DNA of 64,000 nucleotides, taken from the NCBI RefSeq assembly GCF_963675165.1, contig NC_087390.1, positions 3,796,001 through 3,860,000 of the forward strand, in the 5' to 3' direction. The translations under genes and the position numbers were made by a program. Position 1 is the first letter of the stretch; each line of letters starts with the position of its first letter. This document shows positions 46,150-58,300 of this stretch, one piece after another. Below the pieces are notes generated by a model, which saw only the letters and a list, made by a program, of their open reading frames with translations, was not told where the DNA came from and did not search any database. This stretch comes from Halichondria panicea (Eukaryota; Porifera; Demospongiae; Suberitida; Halichondriidae).

Positions 46150-46392
46150 TTGGTCACTATAAGTACAACAACTTGTAAACCTGTGTGTCCCGGGAAAAGG
46201 GTGTCTGCCGATACAAACTCATAGACAGGATCCTGATTAGTGAGCCATGTCACCGGTAACATCATACAATAATTGTTTGTGTACATAATTGTGAATTTTT
46301 GTTAACAATTGTTATTTGTGGGGTGGTGGTTGGTTGTTGCAAGTATACGGTTCATGAGTTAAATTTTTAAACAATAATAATTTACTTTTAAT
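46150..46392 (+). mobile_element. Truncated copy of the piggyBac-type family
   Basis: From CAACTTGTAAACCTGTG through TCCCGGGAAAAGGGTG to TTTACTTTTAATTAA this matches the interior and right part of the 1912-2795 element and of the copy at 51711-52509. The terminal CCCTTTCCC repeat is replaced by the palindrome that follows. Confidence 0.65.
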
Positions 46393-46483
46393 TAACGCCA
46401 ATGACGCCTATTGGCGTATTGGCGTCACTCTGCGTCACTCTGGTAAGTGGCCGAGTGGCCGACACGGCCAATTGGCGTTATAT
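46391..46483. repeat. Palindromic insert TAACGCCAAT...ATTGGCGTTA
   Basis: TAACGCCAAT at the left and ATTGGCGTTA at the right are exact inverses, with ATTGGCGT and GTGGCCGA-like repeats between. It occupies the place where the terminus of the preceding element would be. Confidence 0.55.
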
Positions 46484-46489
46484 GCAGCG

Positions 46490-47015
46490 ATCCGGCTTCT
46501 CTCTGCGGTAAAGAAACCAGGGTGAGGCTGCAGCTAGTTTAACGCTACGACTACGTCCAGTTACTGTTCAGGTAAGTATATATGCAGTCAAAAACTCATA
46601 CTATGTAGAAAATATTTTTGCAATAGCCAAATTAAATATTAATTATTGGCATAAACAAACACTTTCAAAAAATTATATAGAGCTACAATCATGGCCAAGA
46701 GGCCACACTAGACCAGTGAGGAGGTGCTGTAAGAAATTTTGGACAATGGGGACCTGCAGAGATTGACATAGAAGATCTAACAGCTGAAATAGACAGAGAC
46801 GTGCCAGTCATGGAGGCATGAATTTTCTGATCAATAACAGTTTAGAGAGGAGCTGGACAGTTACATTACTCCAACCAACAAATAAAATAGCTTCACTCAA
46901 TGCATGGACTAAAAACAAGACCACAAATACAACAATAATCACAACAATAGAATAATTACAACAATAGATCTACTGAGAGGAATACTGCTGACCACTGTTG
47001 TGACAGTCCTACCAC
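46490..47015. other. No supported gene
   Basis: A splice-donor-like GTAAGT at 46571 and short frames occur, but nothing is recognisable. Confidence 0.3.
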
Positions 47016-47034
47016 GAACGTCAACCTAAGTAAT

Positions 47035-47290
47035 GTGCGTGTATTTGTGAGAGTAGTGTATTTGTGAGAGTACGTGTGTGCGTGCGTATGTGTGTGTGCG
47101 CGCGTGTGTAAGTGTGCGCGCGTGTGTAGGTGTGTGTGTGTGTGTATGCTTGCGTGTGCGTGTGTGCTTGCGTGTGCGTGTGTGTGTGTGTGTGAGTGAG
47201 TGTGAGTGAGAGTGTGTGAGTGAGAGTGTGTGTGGTGGTGTGTGTGTATGTGTGTATAATTATGCTTGCGTGTGTGTGTGTGTGTGTGAA
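47035..47290. repeat. (TG)n simple repeat
   Basis: About 250 bp of TG dinucleotides interrupted by GCG, AG and TA variants. The long minus-strand frame rich in Thr/His is a by-product. Confidence 0.9.
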
Positions 47291-47299
47291 TTTAGGCGA

Positions 47300-48720
47300 G
47301 GATGTGTCTAACCATGTATTCCACCCTTGACAGGGCACTGGGCAGTGACAGCAAGTACTCACGGACAGCAGTAGCCACAGACACAGACACTTTTACCTAT
47401 TGTTACGCAAAGAATTATATTATTGTTATACTTGATAGTCAAAAAAATGTTTTCAAGGCTCAAAGAACGAAAGGAGAGGCTATTTACTATTTCAAAAAAC
47501 ACTCTAGGTTAGTAGTCAACACACATAATATGTACCCTGGCTCACCTCGCTGCTACTGCCACTGTTCCTCTGTTCACGTTCACTGTACATACGTGGCCCC
47601 ATCTCTGATTATTGGATCCAGCCACACCTACACGTAGTGTATGTATGTACGTACACAAAGAAGGCTCTAAAAATTCTAGATACAATTACTATCTATCATG
47701 TACAGTCAGGTACAGTCAGTACTAACCATACAGCTTCTAGCGATTCTACATACAATGTAGGCATGCAACACAGTACTGTAAGCAACTACAACCAATTGAA
47801 TTTTTAATATTTTAATCTTACGGCCTGATTTTAAGTCTATAATAGGTGATGCAGGCAGACTCTAAACATTCAGTAGAGTCAACACATACAGCTTAGGAAG
47901 CTTGTACTCACCTTTTTGCCACTGCCAGTGCTTCTTTTTACACATAGCTGCCTCTGGTTATAAGCCACACCCAGTACCTTGTTTAGCTGCACAAAAAAAC
48001 GCTAAGCAACGCTTCTTAGCACTACAAACTCTACAGCTACGTCCTTTATACTTACTACAATAAGTATTAGACTGTATCTTCTAGCGAATCTAAAAAGCCT
48101 TGTAACAAAGTAGTATTATACGCAACTACTACTTACTGCTTGACAGAAGCAGATCACTTCGAGATAGTAAGCGATTTGGACATCATCTTGTAGATCTTTG
48201 ACTGGTATATCTTCCTAGCCTAACTTGCATAATCAAAAGTCGAAGCGCTTTCGAGTTACGACGCTTTCGAGTTACGAGCAGTCAGTTTTCTAAGAACTAA
48301 CTAATTTTTGCATTTTTAAAAAATTAATATGGCGGTGGGGGTGTAACCCCCCTGACGTAACAATGCGGCGTATAATCGGTTAAAGCAGGAGCAGGGAAAG
48401 GGTTAATTATTCCTGTGGGGTAATTATTCCTGTGGATGTAATGGCTCGTGTGAGAAAATAATAATAACAGAATCATCCAGGTCATACATTGAACCTGGAA
48501 GAAGAATCAATCTTCTATAGAATGTAAATAAGATGCATGTAAATATCTCAATGACTTTGACTTTATACTTTATAACTTTATACTTTATAAAATAATTTTT
48601 TTTTTTTACAGATAAGCTGACTTTAATAATTATAGAAATAGAATAATATAGAAATAGAAATAGAAATAGTTAAATAACATGGCGAGAGGCATTAGCAAGC
48701 GCATGCTCGTATATTGTTCA
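47300..48720. other. No supported gene; one transposon end
   Basis: AT-rich. At 48393-48407 the sequence AGGGAAAGGGTTAA looks like a solitary right end of the piggyBac-type family. A segment near 48140-48235 is similar to 9180-9260, a further unnamed dispersed repeat. Confidence 0.35.
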
Positions 48721-48723
48721 ATC

Positions 48724-48860
48724 AGGTGACAGGCTCTGGGAAAACCAGAGCACAGCTAAATTAATGCCTACCAAATCTGACAAATTCTAAATCCAACTCC
48801 TCCCCATTATTACCTTATTTTTCCTAATTGAGCTATCTTTTAGAGGCGTCCTGTGTGGCG
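48724..48860. mobile_element. Fragment of the TGACAGGCTCTGGG MITE family
   Basis: It starts GTGACAGGCTCTGGGAAAACC like the element at 35267. About 100 bp on, it contains the inverse of that element's TCAATTAGGAAAAATAAGG segment. The right terminus is not found. Confidence 0.6.
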
Positions 48861-49499
48861 CCTAAATACTAGCAGCTAGATCGTGCGCAGCACCCCCATA
48901 CAAAATGCACCCCCATACAAAATATAATTTGGGACAAGAGCTAGATCTATAGTTTAATAGGGTTAGAGCTAGATCTGTAGTTCACTTTGCTACTATAGTG
49001 TCAAGAGCATCGATGTCATCTGACTCCAGAAGGGTGCTTCCTAGTTTGGATTGATAGCCTGTTGAGCTCTGTAGTTGAGCTCTGTAAAGTTCTGTAACCT
49101 TGAGACCGCCATTGTAGTTTGTGCTGCCGTATCGTGCTCTCATCATCTCGTGCTCTTCTCATCTGTTTCTCAGCATCTTTGTGAATAGAATTTCACATGC
49201 ACAAGAAATTATTAAGCTACAATTTTGTGCCTTACTCTTTTCTGGAATCTGTGTTCTGCGCAACATAATTATCGTTATAGGTTCGTCCAGCATTAAATCA
49301 TGCATGCCATTTCACAATGACAAGGGCACTGATCTTAATAATTATTAATGAATCGCACCTATATGAATTCACATGATAACTATTATAATAACTAACTAAC
49401 GTTCGATCTTCACAATGAGGATTGAATTACTCAAACACAATCAAGGATGCTCCAATATAATTATGTAACACCACGAATTTTCATCTGATTCTTGGATGA

Positions 49500-49700
49500 G
49501 CATTTGCCCTGAGACTCCCAAACTTGCAGTCCCAACCACGAAGAAAGAAGTCCGTACATTTCTTGGACTCACCGGATACTGTTCATAATGAACTACGCCA
49601 GTAAGAGTACAGTGGTCACCGGAGTGTCAGGAGGCCCTTGTCACAACACTGAAACGTTTACTATGTACAGACCCAGTGTTGAAGAGCTCTCTAAAAAACA
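49500..49700 (+). pseudogene. Ty3/Gypsy-type retrotransposon pol fragment
   Basis: The frame reads VPTTKKEVRTFLGLTGYC, the conserved segment after the reverse-transcriptase palm in Gypsy pol. In a shifted frame it then reads ECQEALVTTLKRLLCTDPVL, the start of the RNase H region. The spacing is shorter than normal, so bases are lost between. No terminal repeats or other pol parts are visible nearby. Confidence 0.72.
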
Positions 49701-49899
49701 CACCACACACCACAAAATACATACGCCCGCGCACTCTAGGGTACACGGTACGTATGTTTGTCTATGTGTGTGCATTGTGTGTGCAGTAAATAAAAAATGC
49801 ACTTGCCACATACGCCCGCGCACTCTAGGTATAAAACATGGCTTTGTAGGTGCAAAGAGAAATTAGAGCACACTTTTTTCCCCAGTGTATGGGTTCTTC

Positions 49900-50370
49900 C
49901 TTTCTGCAGCTATGTGCCTGGATCCTGAAGTTGGTGCAGCTACAATCTGAGGTCCATCCTCATCTTTTTGATGTGTGTAGTTGTAAATATTGTAGAGCAG
50001 GGGCCACCATTGTTACGTGTACATCCGCAGGTATTACGAATGAATTTCGTAACCTTCTTTCTGGTAGAGAGAGTCTCACAGGAAGAACAGTCAGTGGAGA
50101 GTCGTGCAGTCCCCATCGTTCTCACATTCATCAATTATTATTGTAGAGTTTGTCTCACCTTGCAGTGAGGTCTCCTGTTTAAGAAAAAAATAATTATGAA
50201 CCTGTGCCATCCTTATCCAAATGATTGTCATCCTCGTAACTATCATCATCATCCCTATCATTCTCATCATCTGAACTTCCCTCTCTCCCATCAAGGTCGT
50301 CACCTAGGTCCTGCTGAGGGATATCATTAAGGATATCATTAATAGCTTTAGCTGTCTCAGAAGCACTACT
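49900..50370 (-). pseudogene. Second copy of the acidic/TCGC-motif gene
   Basis: Minus strand: AKAINDILNDIPQQDLGDDL and an Asp/Glu/Ser-rich stretch (SSDDENDRDDDDSYEDDNHL) at about 50360-50190, then CSSCETLSTRKKVTKFIRN and TCGCTRNNGGPCSTIFTTT near 50080-49990. The exon border TAG/GTGACGAC mirrors that at 8328/8327, and FIRNTCGCTRNNGG parallels FVRDTCGCKLANG there. Stops and shifts indicate a relic. Confidence 0.4.
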
Positions 50371-51710
50371 TGACTTTATTTAAATGCAAGCAGCTGCTTG
50401 TTGCGCAACCGTTTGCGCATGGGGAAAACGTGGAAAGTGGCTGTCTTTAGACCGTTCGCCTGCGATCCGATGTTAATAATGTTAATTAGTATGATTTGTG
50501 CACGATAAAAATGCTTGCATACCTATACTGCCGTAGGTATGCCGTTTTTGGTCTCTAGCTCAAAATTGATATCTGCGCGAATATGGCCCAGAGCCTGTGA
50601 AGGCTGCATTTCTAAAATGTTAGTTAAGGTCAGTCATTTTTGGTCACAGCTAAAGCACACAACACCATGGTTATGTCCCCATGGTTATGTCCACAATACA
50701 TTTTGGGTCAAGATAATTATTATACAATAAATCTTAGTTGTATACAGTACACTTCATCTTCAGTCTAGACATCTAGACTACTTGGTGTGTGTACGTGTGT
50801 TTATGTTTCTCTTGTAAAAGTAGTGTGTGTGTGACTAGACTGTGCATACTCTGTGCATACTCTTGCTTGGCAGAGAGTGTGTGAGTTTAGTCATGATTTT
50901 CTTACTATAAGTGCAGTTTGAAGCACATACATAAGCTCTGTGTAGCTCTGTCGTATATGATGAAGCTTCTTACCATTCTAGAGGGCGGGTCGAAGCGTTT
51001 TTTTTTCCAGGCCAACAAACTCTCACAAAATAAGACTCAGAAGTTAGTAAAATGTATTTTGTAATAAAAATGTAGCCATGAAATGACTACTGCGTTGCAG
51101 CTGGACTTCCAGCTCATTCGAGCTGGAAAAGATCACTAGATCTAGCCCATGAATAATTAACGTAACCTTAACTTAAGAAACATACTATCGCTAGCACACA
51201 AAAAAAGCTGTTTAACAGGGAGTATCCGACTCGACGAAGCATCACACTAGAATATGACACTTAAGTGCTTGTATTACTTCTACCAACGCGGCCTAGGAGG
51301 ACCTGGAGGCTGCTGGGTTTGGTGCCAACGAACAGTAAAGTCTTAGAAACTAGAATAGTGTGTGTGTGAGAGAATAGTGTGTGTGTGTGTGTGTGGTGTG
51401 TGTGTGTTGAGTGTGTGTGAGTGTGTGTGAGTGTGTGTGAGTGTTGATTGTGAATCTGATTTTTTGGCACAATTTAGTTTTGTATTTTTGTGAAATATCG
51501 AGCAGATTTCCGCAAGATCGCATTTCAAATCTCTTTTAAAACAATGTGTGTTGATACGCTGACGCTGTTCTTCCGACTTGAGGTTACCACGACTTGAGGT
51601 TACCACTTTTTTTGACCCAGCATCCCCTGCTGCTTCTCGTATGGTACTTTGTAAAATATAACCCCTTATCTCGAATTTCTTAGTATTAAGAAAAAGTGAT
51701 GTGAAGTGTA
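50370..51710. other. No supported gene; GT-rich repeat at 51358-51445
   Basis: A short (GT)n/GA tract lies at about 51358-51445 and otherwise nothing is recognisable. The long minus frame across it (51804-51343) is in part periodic and has no domain. Confidence 0.35.
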
Positions 51711-52513
51711 TGCCTTTCCCTGCTTTAATTAAAAGTAAATATTTGCGTAGTTTGTTTAACTCATGAACCGTATATTGACCGTATATTGAAAACACTTGTA
51801 ACAAAGTTCCACAGGTAGAACCGGACCTGTCGCATCCATGGAATCATCATTGTTGCCTAGCAACCAACCACCACCCCACAAATAACCAATTATGTACACA
51901 AACAATATTGTATGATGTTACAAAGTACATGATAAAAGTGTTCATCAGAATGTGACATGGCTCACTCAGGACTGAATCAGGATCTGCAGAAACTTGTCTG
52001 TGAGTTTCTATCGGCAGGCACCCTTTTCCCGGGAAATATTTTCTTCACCTACATTTTCTTCACCTACACACAGGTTTACAAGTTCAATGGTGGCTCAACA
52101 AACCTATAGTGAAGCACTACAAATGCTACTCTATAGTGACTTACCAAGTGACTTACCAGGTCCAGGAAGATGGTCCACCTCAAGTGCAGGAAGCTTCCTA
52201 CCTCGCTATGATCCCAGTCACTGTCCACTGTCCTCTCACTCTATATTCTCACTCTCTAGCTTCCCTAGAACCTACCTCCCTGACTATCAAACGGTCACTT
52301 TTCTTTCGAACAGAAAGCTATTAATGATATCCTGAAGATTCTGATCGAACCGTACCTCGAAGCAAAATATTAAAAATACCATGTGGAAGAGCAGCTCAAT
52401 GCGCATGTGCTGGTACCTGCAGCGTGCGCATAGCTCCAACACAGCGTGCACAATGATTTTTTTAAATTTATCAGCCATGCCGACTATAGTCGGCTAAAGC
52501 GGGGAAAGGGTTA
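51711..52513 (-). mobile_element. piggyBac-type element, inverted copy
   Basis: Read on the minus strand it starts TTAACCCTTTCCCCGCTTTA (TTAA at 52510-52513) and shares blocks with 1912-2795, including the TTCCCGGGAAA palindrome near 52030. The distal end at 51711 (CCTTTCCCTGCTTTAATTAA) lacks a clean TTAA. The interior carries a sequence not present in the complete copy (52100-52330). Confidence 0.72.
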
Positions 52514-52795
52514 AGAGCAGGATATCATCCATACGATCAGGTGACGTTAACATTCAAACACAGTACATAATAGATGAGGCGAGCAGAACTTGGCAGTTGT
52601 GGGCAGAATCATATGCAACACAGCGTGCACAATGATTTTTTTAAATTTATCAGCCATGCCGACTATAGTCGGCTAAAGCGGGGAAAGGGTTAAGAGCAGG
52701 ATATCATCCATACGATCAGGTGACGTTAACATTCAAACACAGTACATAATAGATGAGGCGAGCAGAACTTGGCAGTTGTGGGCAGAATCATATGC
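52438..52795. repeat. 179-bp perfect tandem duplication
   Basis: 52438-52616 and 52617-52795 are identical as far as I can read. Each includes the end of the piggyBac-type element with its TTAA and about 100 bp of flank. Confidence 0.85.
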
Positions 52796-52854
52796 TTCAA
52801 TCAGCTGTGCCACTTTTTCCGGTGTCTCGGGGTCCATCTTCCTGGTACGGTGCA

Positions 52855-53325
52855 ATCTGGGTTGGAAATTTCACGCTCCTTCATTGTTTCTTTCATGAGT
52901 GCCTAGCCTTGACTCCTGCTGTTTTCTTCCTCTTCTCTTCGACGCTCCTCTTGCTGCGTCTCTCCTGTTGAAACTTGGTAAGTTCAGTAAGTTCAGTCAA
53001 TGCAGCTGCTAGCTGTTCCATGTCTGCTCTCCCTAGGTAGTTCTTGACTAGCTTGAGTTGTCGATCGTCTCGAGGGGTGTCCACTGTTGTCCACTGTAGT
53101 CTTTCTTAGATAAGTTCCTCAATGAGTATCTTGCTTGCTTGTCTCTGCTCCCGGACATAAATTCCAATACTAGATCCGTAGTAGTATTTAACTGGGTCTC
53201 CTCTACAACTGTTCCGAGGTATCGCACCGCTGCCGTCACAGGTTGACTTATTTTATTAGCACTCAGATACAAGGACACACGTGTTGTTCTCACGTTTAAA
53301 TAGAGAGTAATATTAACAAGAAAGT
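52855..53325 (-). pseudogene. Coding-like minus-strand frames, unknown
   Basis: The minus strand reads LYLSANKISQPVTAAVRYLG, VVEETQLNTTTDLVLEF and RYSLRNLSKKDYSGQQWTPL. With a shift it goes on to RQLKLVKNYLGRADMEQLAA and KFQQERRSKRSVEEKRKK, a basic helical tail. Composition is clearly coding. It lies downstream of, and in the same direction as, the 53560-54780 gene and could be its C-terminal part or a separate gene. Confidence 0.4.
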
Positions 53326-53559
53326 TCTAGATAGTTCTAGTCCAGTCTGTCACACTACAATAAAGAAAACATCAAATGGATGGCCAGGCTGGCCAGGCTG
53401 CAAACAAAATAGGAACAAATACAATAAAACTAGAATCCTCGAACCAACACCCTCTAGGAAAAGAGTTAGACACAACTCTGACGAGAACACCCCCCCCCCA
53501 GCAAAAAGACATGGTTTAAGAAAAGAGAAACTTAACTTTGACAAGGAAAACCTAGGGTT

Positions 53560-54780
53560 GCTACTGAGCATGGTGTAACTGGTGGACCTTTGAGGTCATG
53601 TAGTGGTTCGCAATTCAATATTTCATAGTCTTGCAAGTTTAACTCGTGTAGTGACTGGGTTGGGTTTGTTATCAGCAGTGCTGGGACTCTTTGTGCTCCT
53701 TTTAGCTCCTCTGTGAGTAAGCTTTGCATTTCAGGCTTTTTCATAGATGAAAGTTGATATCCTCTAGCTGTGAGCTCAGCTTTTAAGTCTGCTATTAGAA
53801 GCTTATCGAAGGGTTTAAGTTTACTGGCTACCGTTCCAAGCGTTTGCAAACATGTCACATTTTATCAACGCAGCCACAGCCTCCACATTTGTATGCCCCT
53901 CCTATTTGAGTCCCTCGCTCAAATTGCTGAGCGGGTTTATCTCCAAAGAAAAATCTTGCCTTGTCAGTTATTGGTATGCCATTATGTGTTATTGTCTCAG
54001 ATAGTTCTTTAAGGCATTCAATTCTGTCTGGTGTCAGTGCTAATTGGCACAAAACAGCTGATGTACATGGAGCTATCATGTGGATACTGGGTTGCTCTAT
54101 TTCTTCTTGCAGATTCCTCGCTCCCAGATATGCCTTTAACTCCTCCTCGGTGAAAAAAACTGCTGGATCGTACAACCGTTACAGCAAACAAGATGTATCC
54201 TTGTTGGAGAATAGTGGAGTGGTCATGCCAAAACGCTAGTGTTCTTGTTCGTTGTAGTCGAACGAGCTGAAGTTGCAACTCACCAATGGATGCAGTGTCT
54301 GAAACTGGGTGGTGTGCACGGTTCATCAGGTCAGTAATTTCACTTCTGTTAAGTAGCTCAATCTGTTCGTTAGTCATGAGGCGCATGTATGGCTGTTGTT
54401 TTTCTATTAGTTTTTTTCGAATTTCGAATTTCTAGTAATGAGAGTTTTCGGTTTACCTCTGTGTTTGAACCTCCCCATCGGATGTGACAACTGATCTTTT
54501 TACAGTGTAAGGGGAACATGGTTCACCTAATGACAGCCTTCCACTGGCAACCATCTCGTTCTTTTCAGTGGTGATTACTTGTGGCAGTGGTAAAGAGGGG
54601 ATCGATACCTCTCTGCCTGGCAGATTAGGTAGGTTCTAGTGCAAGAATGTTAAAGCCTTCTTTTGATGCATATTCTTTTAATATCTGGCCTGCATTTTTT
54701 CCTGGAATGTTGAGCATTCTTGCTGAGTTTGTCCAGTTAATTTTTGCATCCACTGGTTGAGATGCTAGCAGCTTCTTCGT
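53560..54780 (-). pseudogene. Multicopy-family gene A (WHDHS / GGxYKCGGC / EPLHDLKG)
   Basis: On the minus strand: MKKLLASQPVDAKINWTNSA and GKNAGQILKEYASKEGFNIL (54780-54640), LPGREVSIPSLPLPQVITTE and LSLGEPCSPYTVKRSVVTSD (54625-54470), then MRLMTNEQIELLNRSEITDL, LAFWHDHSTILQQGYILFAV (54290-54185), YDPAVFFTEEELKAYLGARN, FFFGDKPAQQFERGTQIGG and YKCGGCGC (a Cys cluster, about 53890). Then KPFDKLLIADLKAELTARGY, GAQRVPALLITNPTQSL and YEILNCEPLHDLKG at 53590. The order fits a long uncharacterised protein family of sponges and cnidarians. A doubled GAAATTC at about 54418 and other small changes break the frame. A GDxPxxxFExGxxxGGxYxCxxC segment suggests a metal site. Confidence 0.55.
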
Positions 54781-54794
54781 GGCTCCATGCATGT

Positions 54795-55395
54795 GTTTCC
54801 TTAGAGGGGGTGTGAGATTTGGGTGGCATGACCACTCTGCAGTTGCCGGACATGGTCACTTGCTGTTTATGATCGAAGAAGCAAAGCAGAAGTTTAGGAA
54901 AGATCAAAGCACAATTGAAGCTCCAGAATTACATATTCTAGGGAGATCTACCTCATCGTTACAAGCTTGCAGAAAGGAGTGCAGCTATCTTAAGACCGAA
55001 CTACGACAGCTGGACGTTACCGACATTATTCGTTTTTTTCACGGCGATGGACCGTTTTGGACCGTTTGAGAGCGGAAACACTGTTGGCGGGAATTACAGT
55101 TGTGTTGGTTGTAAGCGACAGATTGGATGACCTAGACAGATGTGACCTAGACAGATGTACAAAGCTCACACTATGACAGGCATTTCTACTGAATGGTAAG
55201 GCCTGGAAAAATATAGCAAGTTGCTTCTAAAACCTGCTTTGGAAAAAGAATTCGAGGAACTAAGAATGGGAATCAGTAACTTCCCTGCATTGACAGTCCG
55301 AGAGCTACACTTGCATCACTACACTTACGAGATTTCCCCGACCTAAAAGGACACCTCCACAATATCATTGATGAGGCTTCTCAACATCATATCAA
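54795..55395 (+). pseudogene. Multicopy-family gene B, divergent paralogue
   Basis: The plus strand reads RFGWHDHSAVAGHGHLLFMI (54815-54875), APELHILGRSTSSLQACRKE, DIIRFFHGDGP and, after a duplicated GGACCGTTTTGG, FESGNTVGGNYSCVGC. Then come KLLLKPALEKEFEELRMGIS, NFPALTVRELHLHH and DLKGHLHNIIDEA (55345-55380). Each block corresponds to one in gene A (WHDHS, GDxP, GGxYxCxxC, LKGH), so it is a diverged copy in the opposite orientation, with heads facing each other. Parts corresponding to the middle of gene A are missing. Confidence 0.5.
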
Positions 55396-55399
55396 CAAT

Positions 55400-58300
55400 C
55401 ATATCAACAGACAACATATCAACAGACAACGCAATTTCAGCTGTTGTTCTATGCAAGGACACAATTGGACTTAAGAAAGGCTTATTTACGTCAAGCTAAA
55501 TACTATCAGTCACCTATATCAGTCACCTATAACACAGCACAGCTGTCGACTACCTCCTCAGTCACCCAAGACAATCCTGTGTTTACACAATCGCACTTTT
55601 CTCCACGCACACCAATGCACAGTTCTCTTCACTAGACGAAAAATGTTCGGGAGATATTTGCATTCGCTAGCCTGCCATGCTGCATTAATGTTCAGAATTT
55701 GTTTAGAATTGGCACGGAAGCACGGAACAACACGAACGACAATTCCAGCAAGCTAAAGGCATATTGAAAAACACAACAATGCACAACATGTCATACCAAA
55801 TATTATCCAGAGGTTTGGTGGAAGGCATGGTGGGAAGGCATGTTCTGGGGGAGTGGAATTTTTGGATGGTAGTCACGAACTTCACTACAAAGAGACTGGC
55901 CCACAGCTAAACCACTTTCGCAATGCCATTATTGAGCTGGATTTAATTAACAAGTGGGAGTCCTATCAAGCGGACAGCTGCGTACTCACATCCGATACTA
56001 CAACCAACAAGGAACTGGCCACCATAAATGTTGCACAGTAATACAGTAATACCTACAAAATTAATGACATCAAAAACATTTTTCTCAATAGGCGCATCGC
56101 TTTTTAATAAACAAGAGGCCAGGTGGCGCATGCATGATCAGAATTCCGGTATTGTAAAATGTTATGTCGTATAGGCTCTAGATAAAGAAATCATGACTCG
56201 TATACATGTACATGATGCAAGCCTAGTTGGTCCCTCAGTGAATGTACAAAATTAATAGTCATCTTCCAACATGCCTAGATATAGAAGTATGAATGGCATT
56301 CCTACATGACATAATTTTATAATTAATAACAAGTTATAGCTACCAATAATTTCAAAGCTTCATACTATGCAACACTTACCTTGTAGGAGAGCTGTTAACT
56401 CGCACCTAAGACATAGCTAGTCTGTCTCTCGCTATACGCAAAAGTCACTATACCGTCGATCTACACTATTGTTCTTTAGCTAGCTAGCTAGCTGTCTATA
56501 TCTATATCTTTATCTATATTTATAATGGGCGTGTCGCTAAAAATAGCAAGCGCACGTGATTTTCGGAAGCTCCGCCCATTAATATTTGCAATCAAACTTG
56601 TAGCTTGCCTTAGGTACATTGAGCAGTGGTTTTGATTTCTGGGACACAGTTGGGCTGGGGGTGAGATCATGTTCTGCATCGGTATGATTGGGCTGAGGGT
56701 GGGAGGGTTTTGACTGTTCTGCATCAGTATGATTGGGCTGAGGGTGGGAGGGTTTTGAATGTTTTGCATTGGGCTGGATCTTGCAGGGGCTGGGGAGAAT
56801 CAGACTTCGTCAGGTCGCTGTTGGTCGTTATAATAGGTGTTTTCGTTTTAAGTTCCTTTTTGTAGGTTCTGTTTGCGTCTATTCTTTTCTTGGGTGGTTC
56901 TTCAGTAGTTGTGCGTCTTCATCAGCTCAAACTTTTTGATGTCTTCTTCTTCTGTTCCTGTGAACAAAAAAAGATAGTAATTCTCTACACAGTACAGATA
57001 TTATAACGTGCTGTGCTGGATGTGCTTTTCTTGAACAACAGTGTGAAAGACCACTCGACAAGGAAAAATTTCTCTGTGTTTAATAGAGATTCTCTATTTA
57101 CTGTAGTTAATAACTACAGTGTATGTATTATAATCCAGACTGCACTGGCTGAACACACTCACTGTTTCGAAGCTGCTGACAGTTCCAATCAAAGAGTCCA
57201 AGGGTCCGGGTGTAGATCAATCATTTGTAGACCTGGAAATTAGACCTGGAAATGTAACCTGCATGGTTCCTTTCCAAGCACTGAAAGGCTACGAAAGCTA
57301 GCTAGCCACTCAGCAATTAATTTCACCCGTTTTTATCCCGTTTTTATCCCGTACAATGGTACGCACAACGGTGCGTGCGCACGCACGTTTATGAATAATA
57401 CCCTACCTACAGTTGTTTTTTCGACTCGTAAAAACGGAACGGTGCGTGCAACGGTACGGGACGGGAACTGAGGGCTCAGCACTCACTTTTCACAAATCAT
57501 CCTAGTTGTTGATATCTCTCTGCTTTGAATCGAATACAGTCGAGTCTACCTTGCTATAGCTAGCTAGCTAGATCGATCTTGTCTAGTCTCATGACTTTGA
57601 CCGAATGCAATTCTAAAAATAAACGCGCATTAAAATGCAGAAATAACTGCAGATATAACTGCCTTAACCCAGGGGCTACATGATGGGCGGAGATTATACC
57701 GATTATACCGAAAGTGGGCGTAACCCAAAATTTTTTTTTAATAATTTTAGTATTTTAATCTTTAACAGCCAAAAGACAGGCAGGAAGGCTACTACTGACT
57801 AGCCAGAAAGAGACATGAGACAGGCAGGAAGGCTACTAGGATCAAGTTAGGCTACTAGCTTCCATTCGTGTTTCAGAAGTTAGTATTAGAGGAGTTTTCG
57901 CCATTGTATGAAATAGTTTACAGTGGGATCAGACACAGTGTTATTAGAAGTTCAATTAATAGAAGTTCAAGAACATGTTAACTTCTCTTTTATAGATCTA
58001 GATCATAAACAATTCATTATACAAACAATTTAACATAATTATTGTATGTCTACTATAATGATGCAATTTTCTTGAACGTCCTCTTTGGTATATAGTGGTT
58101 CAGTGAACGTGCTACAGTCTGCCGATGTAAACTCTGAAGAAGCATCATCAGATGCACACAATCTGAGATTAAAAACAGTATCAGTTTGAGATAACAGTTA
58201 CCTTGGGTCTTCCACAACTGACACTTCCGTCGTTTATTCTCTCATAACTCTTCCCCAAAAACTTGCCGATCCATTCGTTGTACAATAGCATGTAGTAACA

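Noticed and set aside
47021..47362. 113-codon minus-strand frame rich in Thr and His
   Set aside because: It is the translation of a (TG)n repeat.
51343..51804. 153-codon minus-strand frame
   Set aside because: Its second half is GT repeat and its first half is the end of a non-coding transposon copy.
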